From assembly GCA_944474755.1 (NCBI GenBank), contig OX104114.1:79470623-79534622 (forward strand): a stretch of 64,000 nucleotides of DNA, written 5' to 3'. The translations under genes were made by a program, and so were the position numbers. Positions 13,582 to 25,640 of the stretch are shown here, piece by piece. The first letter of the stretch is position 1; each line of letters starts with the position of its first letter. This stretch comes from Limnoperna fortunei (taxonomy: Eukaryota > Mollusca > Bivalvia > Mytilida > Modiolidae). The notes below the pieces were generated by a model. The model saw only the letters and a program-made list of their open reading frames with translations. It did no database searches and was not told the DNA's origin.

Positions 13582-15283
13582 ATAATACAAAAACGTTAAG
13601 CAATGAATGAATGAATGAATCAATCAATCAAATTCTTGTTCTTTTAGTTTAGATTATATGTGGGGAACATTGTTTTATTATTACATATGTTCAAGCATTA
13701 TAAGCCTGTATATTTTCTGGCCTAAAATTTGCTCTACAATAACGGGACGAGACCACTACTCGCTAAAGAATGCTAAATGTACTTCTACTTTTAAAACATG
13801 TTTTCTTCTTGGTTGCTTATACAACGTGTTTTATTTCTTTCGGACTTGTACAGTGTCCATATTGCTTTTAATAAGCTTTATGCTAATGCATATCCAACCT
13901 GAATTTTTCGGTCTAAATGTTTCACTTAAAATGTTGAAACATTTGATGAGGAAACAAACAAGAATTCCCATTTATACTGTCAATTTTAAACAGATTCGAG
14001 TAAGAATTAACTTTTAACCTTGCTTCTGCTCCCTCAACGAAATTTCATAGACAGGAAAATTTTTCATGCAAATCTGCAGGCATGTCTTCTGGAAAAGTAT
14101 TTACAATAACAAGGTAACCGTCTTAATTTATAATTTTCCACAAACAACCCATCTGACACAACCTACGTGTTTCTTGTTACGTACACGTGTCTTCGTGTGC
14201 GTATTTTGTTGATCTAAATGTTCAAATGTCTAATATTCTTTTATTTCAGATATTCAACTGCATTTTTCAACCTGCTTGTCTTTCGGATATATTTTTGCCG
14301 ATTGTTTAACGAACCATATATTCCAGTTGGAAATTGTCGTGATTTCTTACAGCTGACAAAAAAAAACCGCGCACACTAACATGGTAAAAAGCAAAGAGAA
14401 AAACAAAAACAAAATGTACATTTTATAAGGATACGAGTAATCCATCTAAATATAAGAAGTTTTCTTAAAATGAAACATATTCGTTGACTAATGGTAGCTT
14501 TGGTGTTATTGTAGCGAGATAATTGTTAAAGAATAATTCATGGGGGATCATTTATATTAACTTATATTAGAATTTGTATTCCAATTGATATCGAAATATT
14601 TTCCTTTGAGAGTTTCGAAGGGTCAAAGTATTTAAGGATATAAAAAAATATTTTTTAAAAGTCTTTTAATTAAATGTTTTACCAACAACAAACACAGCAA
14701 TGGTTTAATTTCAAATTTACTCTATATTTCTCACATTATAATCCTTTCCTATTATAAAGCGGATTCTTTGATATCTTTGGTATCATTTAAGTAACAGGAA
14801 GTAAGGAAATGTTGTCAGCTAGAAAACGTCATATGGTCTCCTTATCTCAGAACAAGTGGTAAGTATGTCAAACTTTGCTTTTCATAACAATCAGTGCCAC
14901 TTTGTTAACAGTGTTTTACCCGCACCAATTAATACTGAAAATAATCATCACAATAAATAATTTCTGATGTTTTCTCCAATCTCGTCATCTGCTTGCTTAT
15001 GTTTATGTGTAATTAAAACTAAAAGCTTTTTAGTAAGATTATTCAATTTTTTAATCATAAACTTTGTTGAAAAAATAAACCTAAATTTACCAATTTTTTT
15101 AAGACGACATTATTTAGAATAAAACATAATCAAGTATGGTGAAAAGTAAAAAGCCAAAAATTCCCTTCCGTGCATTTTGCTCCATTTTGTCATGTATATA
15201 AGTTAGTAGCACTACAACCTATCTTTAGATGTATGAGCAATTAGAAGTAGAGAACGAATAAACGCCGACATTGCACAGTAAAG

Positions 15284-15470
15284 CACGTGAATGTCAACAC
15301 TGATCTTGCGGGTTCAAGTCTCATTTTGGGCAGGGTTTGCTCGACTCTAATGTTCACTGATAAGGATTGCCAGTTTTCCTGCTTAAGGTCAGACTTTTCT
15401 TTGGGTACTCAAATGTCCTATCCAATAAATCTAGACTGAAAATTGCAAAATGAAGCGTTTAAAACAATCA
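15284..15470 (+). mobile_element. Old SINE inside array unit 3
   Basis: Third copy of the SINE inherited with the unit (GTCAACACTGATC, GGGTTCAAGTCTCA, GGCAGGG, AAGGATTGCCAGTTTTCC). It carries its own substitutions, in keeping with the greater age of this unit. Confidence 0.75.
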
Positions 15471-18400
15471 CAAATTCTGTATTTTTTAATCTTGTTATAT
15501 GTTCTATTCTATGCATTCCAGAATCTCATTATCATGATAAATCTGACATATCTAATGAAATTATGTCATTAATCCTCTTTTGTTGTTTCCTTGATATAAA
15601 TAATTTTTATACCAAACTATTCTCAATTCCCTTTACTTGTAACTAATTTTCTTCCGCGCTCATCATATGGTTTTAAAAGTTTGTTGTTCTTTTTTATTTA
15701 CTTAATACCACTGTAATAATTTATTGTTGTGGAAAACGAGAATCGCTTTTAAAATACGGTGATAATCCATAGTCACAGTTTTCAGTCTAGTCTGCTATAT
15801 TGTCACCAAAAACAAATTATTTCAATGTGTCTTCCATGGTTACCATGTATGTATGAATGGAAATGATGTTAGATCTACAAACAGCCGACTTGAAAGATGT
15901 CAACAGATTTTAGTAAAACATTGACAGCTATAAAGAACTATAAAATAAAGAGATATATTCAATTTTCAGCACAATACCATTTGTTGTTTTTGAGTACGGC
16001 AAAGATAAATTTGAATTTTCAACACAATTCAATTTGTAGTTTTCGACTAAGGTAAATTTAATTTTTAATCAACAGTTGACGTTTCTAAATGATAAAGTGA
16101 AAACATGTCAACAGATTTTGGTAAAACATTGCACAGCTGTTCAAAACTGTATTTTTAAGATAATGTTCTATTTTCAGCACAATCCCATTTGTTGTTTTAA
16201 GTAAGGGAGTTTAGAAAAACAGACGACAATCGCTAATTAATAGTCAAAAACTGCATAAAATATAATATAAAAACGTTTAGAAAGCATTTATTAAAAAAAT
16301 AAATTAATAAATAAAATCATTATTTTGGCAACTCGTATGAGTGTTTAACATTTTAATATTAGACATTAACAGGCATTATAAGCCTGTTTGTATTTTTTGC
16401 TTTTTATATATTTTTGGCTGATTAGTTAACGAATCCTATGTTCAAATTGGAAACGGGCGTGATTTCTTACAGCTGATAAAAATACAAGCACACTCTTATA
16501 TGGTAAAAAACTAAGAAAAAGTCAGGAATATTTTCTACATGTACTGGTTTTGTAAGGATACGAGGAATATCTTAATTTAAGAAGTTTTATGAAACTGTAA
16601 CCTGTTCGGTGATTGCTTTGATTTCTTTTATTACATATTCGAGGGTTAATGAGAGCTGCGAGTTAATGTAACACAAAGGTATACAAACTTTTATGTGAAT
16701 CATTTACAACAAATATTTGTAGAATGTGTACTTGTATAGACAGCAGTTGTTTGTCTTAAGTACGGTCTTAAACAATATAACATAGTTACTATAGGTTTCC
16801 GGCACTTTTTAGACGGTAGAGATTTAGCAAACTTGGTGTCAAGTTGACTATATCAGAGAACATATATAATTTGACGATAAAAAGAAGTTATATCAGAAAA
16901 TAAGCTCTTGTAAGATTATTAGATGTTTCAAGATGTTTTAAGATGAATTGGCTAACAGTATTTGGTGTTGCTAAATTTTCACCCTTCATAAAATTCCATA
17001 CTTTTGTATTGGCGATGAAAGTTGTTTGCCATTTGGTTCATCTTATCTCTCGAATAAATGTGAACATTTTATTTTCCGCAAAGGCTGTAATTTTGTTTGC
17101 TCAAAATTTAAGTAACCAATCCATTTATAAATCTTTTTTCAGATAAAAAATATAATTGAAAGTATTTGTTAAACTCACACAGTACATCCAAAGTACATAT
17201 ATGTCAAAAACATATATGAATATATAAATTTCAAAAGTGTTATAAAAATGCAAAATGTTCGTTGATTAATGATATCTTTGAGTTAATGTAGAACGAAAGG
17301 TAAACAAACATGTATGTCTTGTATAAAGACAACAATATTGTACAATAATAACAATTATTACAGATATACGTTTTCAGTCACAAATTAGACGTTTTAGATT
17401 TCAGCAAACTTGGTGTTAAGTTGGCTATATCAGAGAATATATAAAATTTGACTATAATAAGACGTCATATTAGAATCTCTTGTTGCATTATTAGGTGTTT
17501 TAAGATGAGTTGGCTAACCACAATTCGATGAAGAAATTCACCACGTACTTGTATTTTTTAAACATTTTTGTTTCCTGCTTTTTATTCACGTCTTTAATTT
17601 CCTTCAGACTTATACAGCACCAATATTACTTTGTATACGTTTTGCTGCTTGCCTAACCAAGCCAAATATTTCAATTTAAATGCGTTAATAAAATTGTTGA
17701 AACAATATAATAAAAAACAAACGAGAATTCACTCTTGTACTCTAGATTTAAAATACTGGAGCGAGTTTTTGTTGTTTTATAATTATAAACAGTCGGACAG
17801 ATCAGAATGAGATTTGGAGGACCCTAACACAGACTGTTAACTTTGCTTGTGCTCATTGAACGAAATATCATACAAAACAATCTGCGCGCATCTCTGCTTG
17901 GAAGTATTTACAATTACAAGGTAACTGTTTTAATGTATAAATTGCTCAAACAGCTAACTGACACATGACACATCCTACGCGTTTCTTGTTATGTGCACGT
18001 GTCCTCGTGGACGTATTTTGTTTATCGAAATGTTCAAAGGTCGAACGCAATTTTATACCCGATAGTCAACTAACCCACTTGTGTTTTGGTATATATTTTG
18101 GCATATTATTTAACGAACCTATGTTCAAAGAGGTAATGGTCGTGGTTTCTTACAGCTGATAAAAAACAAGCAAACTAACATGGTAAAAAAACAAAGAGAA
18201 AAACAAGAAATATTTTCTACATTAACTGGTTTTGTAAGGATACGAGGAATATTTTAACTTAAGAAGTTTTATGAAGATGGAACATGTTCGTTGATTGCAT
18301 TGATTTTTTTAATTCGATGTTTAATGATAGCTTCGAGTTAATGTTGAACGATGGTAAAAAACTTTTATGTAAATCATTAGATAAATATCTGTAGAATGTG

Positions 18401-18620
18401 TACTTGTATACATAGACAGCAGTTGTTTGTCTTTATTGTGGTCTTACACAATATAACATAGTTACTATAGGTTTTCGGACAATTTTTAGAGGACGCTAGA
18501 GATTTAGCAAACTTGGTGTCAAGGTGGCTATATCAGAGAACATATGTAATTTGACGATAAAAAAACGTCATATCAGAAAATAAGCTCTTGTAAGATTATA
18601 AGATGTTTCAATATGTTTTA

Positions 18621-18887
18621 GAGGGCCTCGGTGGCCGAGTGGTCAAGGTAGTTCGTCTACTATTGATCACGTGGTCTGTCAACACTGAGATTGTGGGTTC
18701 GATTCTCACTGCAGGCAGGGTGTACTCGACTCCAATCTTAATTGACAAGGATTGCCAGTTTTCCTACCGCAGGTCGGGGGTTCTCTCCGGGTACTCCGAC
18801 TTCCTCTCCCAATAAAAACTGGACGCCATGAAATAGCTGAAAAATTGCTGAAAGTGGCGTTAAAACACCATTCAAACAAACAAACAC
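18621..18887 (+). mobile_element. tRNA-derived SINE with target-site duplication
   Basis: A full-length SINE of about 267 bases. The head GGCCTCGGTGGCCGAGTGG has a tRNA A box and GGGTTCGATTCTCA a B box, resembling a Ser/Leu-type tRNA. The body contains CCGGGTACTCCGAC and AATAAAAACTGGACGCCATG, and the tail ends in CAAA repeats. ATATGTTTTA flanks it on both sides (18611-18620 and 18888-18897). Unit 2 has the unoccupied site at about 13033-13050. Transcription would be by RNA polymerase III. No protein is encoded; the open frame across it is incidental. Confidence 0.92.
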
Positions 18888-19483
18888 ATATGTTTTAAGA
18901 TAAATTCGCTAACAGTATTTGGTGTTGCTAAATTTTCACCCTTCATACAATTCCATACTTTTCTAGGTGGCGAGGAAAAATGTTTGCCATTTGGTTCATC
19001 TAGTATCTCGAATAGATGTAAACTTGTTCTTTTCTTAAAATGGCTGAAATTTTGTTTGATCGAAATTGAAGCAACTAACAAATTTATCAATCATTTTCAG
19101 ATAAAAAATATATTAAAAGTATTTGTAAAACTGACACTGTACATTAAAAGTTCATAAATGTCAAACATTTTCAGGTTTCTGTATCAGTCTTAAAGTAGTT
19201 TCTAGCCTGTTAATTTAACGTTAACAATAGCTAGTCAGTTTATAACAGCTCTCACTGAAAGATCATTATTTAATGTAAACATGTAGACACCGCGCTGTTC
19301 AAATTATACACCTTTACAGGAAGATCATTATTGGAGTGGTCAATAAAACAATCTTATTACAAAAGGTTTGGAAATGAATTAAATTTTAAAAATTGTTTTT
19401 TCAACAAACAAATAAGGAACTCTTGATTTAAATACTGTATTCGGTGTGCAATCTACATGCCTCGTAAAGGGCCGCACTGATTA

Positions 19484-21070
19484 ATGAGAGAAATGTACTG
19501 AAAAAAAAAATCTGACAATTCATAGTAATACAATTGAGTAATTTAGTTCGTACCTATTTCAACAAAGAAACCGAAATGGGGATCTCTCTTTAAAAATGTG
19601 TTTACCTGTTTTTACTCAAGAGAAAATATTCCCAGTTAAATTTCATGTTTTGATATAGAAATGAAGTCATTTTACTCACAAGAGTAAGTTCGATAAGTTA
19701 AACATTTAAAAAATATTTTACATCTCTGTGAATTAAAAGTACCGCCAACAGGAATATAACCGAACACATCATTAAGGTAGACCATTAGTTGCAAATCAGA
19801 ATATTGCATAAAATCTTTTTTCTTAGGTGAAAGTAAATCACTTGTAAGTATTTAACTTTTATGACAAATTTGACACATCCAATAACATTAGGTCATTACT
19901 CCTTTTTTGTTGTTGCTTATTTTTGTAACAATGATTTTTATTCCATTCTTTTCTTTATGTTCGTGTGGCAAATTTGTTTTCGCGTTCTCATATTAGCATT
20001 TTAGAAGTTTGTCTTGTTTTACATCATTCTACCATAGATAATGAATGCTATTGGCAAATGAAAACAATAAAGTTCTGTTTAGTCGTTGTAGGGTTAAACA
20101 GAATTTGAAATTGGTACTACATACAGTATACAAGTTAAATGCATGTTAAAAATATTGTCAATGTTTTCTATTAGATTAACTTTTGATATTTCTTTGTTAT
20201 AGCGACCTCAGCTGGTACCGGTGAGCTCTACAGCGCTCTGCATCACGTGATCAAAGTCTGCTTAAAGCTGATATTATTTTTTTATTCCAGAAGCTAGTAC
20301 CGTCATAAAGTGAATTTTGATTTTTTTTTTAAATCAATAAACAATCTGTCATTTTTTTGTAAAAAATAATGTTGTGTTTAAAACAATCTATGAAACGAGC
20401 AATTGTATGACATTTCTGTGACGTCATCACATGACGCTTTATATTCATATTGCAATATTTAAAACTGTTAGCTACAGATTAAGACCTTTTTTATTCATAC
20501 ACATGACGTGTTTCTTAAATAATGGGGAGTGTTGAAATAGTGATAATATTTATTAGGGAACAAATAGGAGACACTAATTTTCTATTACGTCAAAACTACC
20601 GAAATAGAAAGGTAATTTTAAGTTTTGATTAAGTTATTAGTCAAAACAATAAATAGACGTACATTGTTCATTACTGTCAACACAGAAGTTGCTGGTTAGT
20701 TTAAGTTCAGAAAATAATTTTCAATAATGACTATGGCCGCGGTGGCCGTGTTGTTAAGGTAGTTCGTCTACTATTGATCACGTGGTCTGTCAACACTGAG
20801 ATTGCGGGTTAGATTCTCACTGCAGGCAGGGTGTACTCGACCCAACTTTAATTGGTCGGGGGTTCTCTCCGGGTACTCCGGCTTCCTCCCGCAATAAAAA
20901 CTGGACGCCATGATATAGCTGAAAAATTGCTGAAAGCTTAAAACACAATTCAAACAAACAAACAAATCAATAATGACTAGATAAACAATTTTCAGATATT
21001 GCACGATGCTTTGAGGCTTAGAAAAACAGAAGATAATCACGAACGAATAATTATAACTAAAACAATATAT
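19484..21070 (+). repeat. Decayed fourth array copy and right flank
   Basis: At about 19860-20020 the sequence follows the unit's 4640-4800 region (GACATATC-like, TTTTGTTGTT, TTTATTCCATTCTTTTC, CGCGTTCTCATATTAGC, TTTTAGAAGTTTGT) at lower identity. At about 20500-21060 it follows the left flank 2310-2650, ending with AGAAAAACAGAAGATAATC and ATATTATACAATAAAAAC. The SINE at 20734 interrupts it. No gene is visible. Confidence 0.55.
20734..20966 (+). mobile_element. tRNA-derived SINE with 13-bp target-site duplication
   Basis: Same family as 18621-18887, with a slightly damaged head (TGGCCGCGGTGGCCGTG) and B box (GGGTTAGATTCTCA) and a deletion in the middle. TCAATAATGACTA flanks it perfectly at 20721-20733 and 20967-20979, which proves retroposition and suggests a fairly recent insertion despite the defective promoter boxes. 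Confidence 0.92.
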
Positions 21071-21469
21071 TATACAATAAAAACTATTGTTCAGTACTCC
21101 AATGTCCTGCAGCAAATGAAAATGAACAACTTTATTTTTTATATTTGTCATGTTACTGTGTATATAATTTTGAATTGATATGACCCTGATAAACATTAAC
21201 ATTTTCCGTAAACAAATGTGCATTATAATTTTATTGTAGTTTAATATCAACAGTGCCAATGTTGTTAGTATCTTTCTGCTTTTAGATAACCATACCCACC
21301 TTTTGCATTATTTGGACTGATGCCATTAAATCTTATTAAAGTGTTTGTGTTTTGACAAGTATGTATTGTGCGTGCTACATTCCCTAGATATAAGCTAAAC
21401 TAGTTAGTTTTTATGTTTTTAAGCGTATGAAAATTTTATTGAGATTTTATATAGCGTAATAAATATTTA

Positions 21470-21775
21470 GGATCTACACACATCATTGTTATTGATAGTA
21501 TTTGCTCAAATATCTGAATTCAAGTTGGTTTTCCGCATTTATCTGTTTTTGCTCCTTCTTTATATAGAGTGTTTTGTGTCAATTCTTACATCTAACATTG
21601 TTGATGTTGTATTGGATCTACGCACATCATTTTTCTTGATAGTATTTGTTCCCATATCTGAATTCAAGTTGGTTTACCCTTTTTCACTGTTTTTTTTTGT
21701 TTCTTCTTTAAATGGAGTGATTTGTGTAAATTCTTACATTTCACATTGTTGGTGTTGTATTGATCTAAACATGGA
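21470..21775 (+). repeat. Tandem duplication of about 147 bp
   Basis: The block with TTGATAGTATTTG, ATATCTGAATTCAAGTTGGT, TTAGAGTG/GGAGTG and ACATTGTTG occurs twice in a row. The 111-codon open frame across it is therefore an internal repeat (SEFKLVF and SEFKLVY) and is not supported as a gene. Confidence 0.75.
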
Positions 21776-21834
21776 CAAATATGTTATATATTTAATAAAT
21801 AAAAAAGTATATATACAATGAATAAAGCTAATAA

Positions 21835-21960
21835 CAAAATACAGAACACTAAGGAACTGACAATCTCGAGAACCAACAACCAAAAGCCACTGGCAATTAA
21901 AATTCTTTATGTTGCATTTTTTGTCTAACAGTTCCACGTTTGATCACGTGTTATTATTAG
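21835..21960 (+). repeat. Dispersed repeat, partner of 95-250
   Basis: ACAGAACACTAAGG, ATCTCGAGAACCAACAACC and AAGCCACTGGCAA match the left edge of the window in the same orientation. From 21960 to 22270 nothing is recognised; a 118-codon frame at 21909-22265 is T-rich and hydrophobic but matches nothing I know. Confidence 0.55.
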
Positions 21961-22269
21961 CTTCATTTGTTTTAATCTATGGCAGGAACATTCACAAGGC
22001 ACGTGAATTATATATTTCATTGCCATGTTTATTTTTATTATTATTTATTCACGTGTTAAAAGTGTCGAACCTGGTTTCATCCCAGATATTAGGCGCTTTT
22101 AGCTTATTTGTCTTACGGGCTATACTTATAACAGACCTGATTGTAGTTCAGAAATTCCCGGGGTTTCTTTGCTGTGACAAAATCAAAAAAACAATACATA
22201 ATTTTACAATGCTAATACTGAAAATACAGAAAAATTTAACAGTTACTATGCTTTTCTACACTTAAGAAA

Positions 22270-22620
22270 AATATAAAAGAAAACCAAAAAGTCAAGGGAC
22301 ATTTACAAATCTGAATGTGGACAAACATAGACAGCGCAACACAAAAACCAAAAACAAAAACAAACAGAAAGAGAGTAAACCGAACCCAATAAAAACAATG
22401 AGTGCACTCTGGTACCGGTGCTCCGGAAGAGTAGGCAGTGCATGCCTCTAATGAGACATCCTTCGAGTTACTAATTGTCCTGTCAAATCCAGGAATAGAA
22501 AAAACTACCTATGACTCACCGAAAATGTACGACTGTGTTTGATAGATTTCCCATAACGATCAATTCAGTTATCGTGATCGACCATAGATCTTCTGGAGAC
22601 ATTACATTAAAATAAGTACT
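22270..22620 (-). mobile_element. Penelope-like element 3' end, inverted
   Basis: On the minus strand this repeats the tail at 1860-2080: AGATCTATGGTCGATCACG-like coding end, CGTTATGG, AACTCGAAGGATGT, GAGGCATGCACTGC, GTGCACTCATTGTTTTTATT and GGGTTCGG, followed by T-rich sequence. Only the 3' part is present, as in a 5'-truncated retrotransposition. Confidence 0.65.
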
Positions 22621-22775
22621 AAACAAATTATTACTAAACGAAAAAGATTTTTATAATACTAAATCTAGAACTTCTGAACTTTTAGATAGAATTAATTAAA
22701 TTTCATTGTCCTGTGAGCTTTGGAGTTTAGATATTAGATGTAAACATGTCTCTCGCTATCACATGTGTGGTCCGA

Positions 22776-24689
22776 CATGTTTAGTACGACATTTTTATTT
22801 AAACATATTTTAATTGTTAATAACAAATACATACTTATAAAGTCCTCTCCGCATTACACGTATATACATATACTAGAACAAAGTATATCACAAGATAAAA
22901 GAACGTTTACACAATTTCAAATGAACAAACATAGAAAATAATTACATAAGAATAAAAATCAATGTCAAAATCAACAGTGGCTGAAGATGTTTCGGTTTGA
23001 CTCTTATCACTACATCAAACAATTAAAAATCTTTTGGATCTCTTAACATATTCAAACACTTCTCGAAAAATATTTATATTTTGTTCATAAAAAAGTTCTA
23101 TATTACCACAGGTAAGCGTGTGTAATTCAATGTTATTTCAAATTGGTAGCCATCTAAGACTTGCAATAAGCTCTACTATTTGGTTGTTATATATTAAACA
23201 TTCAAAGAAAAAGTGGTTTGCATCTTCAATACGAGAACCGCATAAATACGATGGATTTGAAATAAGTTTTGATCTAAATAAATCGTAATTAAGAAAGGAT
23301 GCTGAGCATCCTAGTTGTGTTAGTATTATGTTTTTTTTGTTTTCGGGGACCATATGCATAGTGTATTGGGACTTCCGCAAAACAGAATCTCTCCTTAAAG
23401 CATTTTTAAAGGACAAAAAAGAGTTTACATTTCTTATATTCGGATCAATTTTATTCCATTGCCTAATCGTATCGGTAATAATGATTGAGATGTGAGGTAA
23501 AGTCTAAAGTATGGTAATATTATGTCATCAAAAGATTCCCAACCAATTGCGGTATATAATGTTTCTAATTTGGTAAATATAGGCAATCCTGTTACAATGC
23601 TGACTGGAGTTGTTCCAGTTTAGAAGCATTGCCATCACCACAATTATCCCAGACCTATTACGTGTATTCAAATAACGGTCTTATATAAGTAAGGAAGAGT
23701 TTTTCTAAATTGTTTCGACTCAGTTGATATAATGGTTCTTAACATTTCTTATAATTGTATCAATATGCGTATTCCATTTAGCATCATTACTAAATGCACA
23801 TGTAACCCTAGTTTATGACATTTGACAATCGGGATTGTGAAGTTATTCAATGTAAATGTAATGTAAGGGATTTCAGCACTTGAAAAAAACCATGATTTCA
23901 GTTTTATCAGGATTAAATGACATGTGCAAACGCTTTGACCATTCATCCAACTCCCTAAGATCTCGATCAATGACAGTCCTGATTTATTCTTGACCTTGAT
24001 CTGAGTAGTTAAACGAAGTGTCATCTGCAAATAACCTACATAATGAGGTTTATTTTTCGGCAATATCATTAATATAAGTGATAAATAGCAAGGGCCCTAA
24101 TACAGATCCTTGTAGTACACCCGAAGATATACCACATAAGGATAACGATGCAGTATTAGTGACAATTTTTTGTTTCCTTGATTTTAAACCAACGTAGCAC
24201 ATTATTTATAATACTATAGGCGTGTAATTTTACTAAAAACTTCATCATGTATCGAATGCTTTTGAGAAATCGCTAAATACAACACAGTTTATTTCCCTCG
24301 ATTCCATTTTAAGTAACTGATGAACAGTAGAATATTTGGGTAAAAACCCTGATTGGTATTTATATATCAAAGTATTTGAGACTAGATGATTATAAACATG
24401 TTTAAATATGATTCATTCAATGACCTTACCAACACAGCTAATCGGAGAGAAACTTGCACTGCTGTAGAGATCTATTAAACAATATTTGCAAAGGAATTGC
24501 TATTTTTCTGGACAAAGTTTCAACATTTTGTGGCTAACTATGTCTGGACCCGAAGCTTTATTTCACTCGTTTCTATGGAGATTATCTCAATGTAATTTTT
24601 GGTTCTATAATAAAAGTTAGAAATTTTTACATTTATGTAATTTATTAGAGAAATCGCTGAAAAATATTCATTGAAAATCATACATTTAC
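22776..24689 (-). pseudogene. Non-LTR retrotransposon, 5'-truncated reverse transcriptase
   Basis: Read on the minus strand, the remnant begins with KASGPDIVSHKML (about 24515-24560), the start of a reverse transcriptase domain. It continues through ISCVGKVIE, then SGVLQGSVLGPLLF (24082-24126) and LFADDT (24018-24037, catalytic Asp pair), FNPDKTEIMVF (about 23890), and the C-terminal part LTQLGCSASFLNYDLF, LCGSRIEDANHFFFEC and FREVFEYVKRSKRF ending near 23014. Many stops and frameshifts break it. The C-terminal cysteine/histidine region and overall order fit jockey/CR1-like elements. The same family is present at 25640-26866. A near-repeat of 32 bases flanks the whole (22745-22776 and 24690-24721). 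Confidence 0.82.
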
Positions 24690-24721
24690 TGATGTCTCTC
24701 GTTATCACATATGTAGGACGA

Positions 24722-25640
24722 CAATTTAAACGAAGAAAAAATAATTAGGTTGGCAAAATGTATATGGTTTGTACTTTTGGGTCTGGTATAAACGTTTTTA
24801 ACATTAAAGATTAAAGTTGTGCCCAGAACGCTTTTAAAAATAAATAAAATATATACATGGTGAAAAACTTGAAAACCATATAGGCCCAAATCACAAATTA
24901 GGAAAGAAAAGCATTCTTCTATTGTTACAAGTATTGTTAATTTTGATTTAGGTGGTTCAAACAATCTTGCCACATTTATATAGAAACACACAAGAAAAAA
25001 ATATATTTTAACAAGAGCCATACTAAAATAAAACATTGTATTCACACTAAATACAATTCTACAAAGAACATTAAATAACAAGCTGACCTTATCAACAAAT
25101 ATACAGTAACAACGTGACATTACCAAAGAGTACACAATAACACGGTGACCTTTTCACCTGTTTATTTAAACTCATACATCCTTTATTTTAGATACGCGTA
25201 GGCTTGGATCGGACTGTGTAGTTTACCAATTTGTGGGGATCTCATTAGAGCTGCTAGGAAAGTAAACAATCTTAATTCCTAAATACGCAGAAAAACAATT
25301 TCTAGAGTATTTGTATTTGTATATGACATTATTGTACAACAACCCTTAAACAATACTATGATTATAAAAAAACTAATTAGGATTAAGTACATGTTGTTTT
25401 ATTTATAATGCATTCATATCTAGAATGTTGTATATACTTATGATTTTAACACGGCATTGTTCTAGAACTTTTAGAAAATTTGAATTCTCAGTAAAACTTC
25501 AAAAAAGAAAAATAATGATATAACTCTAACATAATATTTCTTAATTAAGTATGCTTAGTTTTCGTTAAAAAAAAGATTTAATTATTGTCTTTGATACATT
25601 TTAGTAAATCCATTAATCCATTTAAACCCTGAATTGGACA
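24722..25640. other. AT-rich intergenic stretch, nothing recognised
   Basis: A minus-strand frame of 149 codons (24686-25135) is rich in Phe, Ile, Val and Tyr as expected from AT-rich DNA; it overlaps the LINE flank and resembles no family I know. No SINE, hairpin or tandem repeat was seen. Confidence 0.5.

Larger units (their letters stand above)
13582..19483 (+). repeat. Tandem array unit 3 (longer and more diverged)
   Basis: The first 850 bases are almost identical to unit 2; from about 14440 the copy is visibly more diverged, with indels throughout, including extra sequence at about 16395-16420, 17720-17770 and 18195-18260. A SINE at 18621-18887 is present only here. The unit end (CTACATGCCT-C-GTAAA, GCACTGATTA) at 19445-19483 matches the ends of units 1 and 2. 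Confidence 0.9.

Noticed and set aside
18621..18700. Functional tRNA-Ser or tRNA-Leu gene
   Set aside because: The tRNA-like part is fused to a SINE body and tail with a target-site duplication, and the same head recurs at several sites.
21486..21821. 111-codon hydrophobic frame
   Set aside because: It spans a 147-bp tandem duplication and is Phe/Leu/Ile-rich as expected from T-rich DNA.
24686..25135. 149-codon minus-strand frame
   Set aside because: AT-driven composition and no recognisable domain; its end overlaps the LINE flank repeat.
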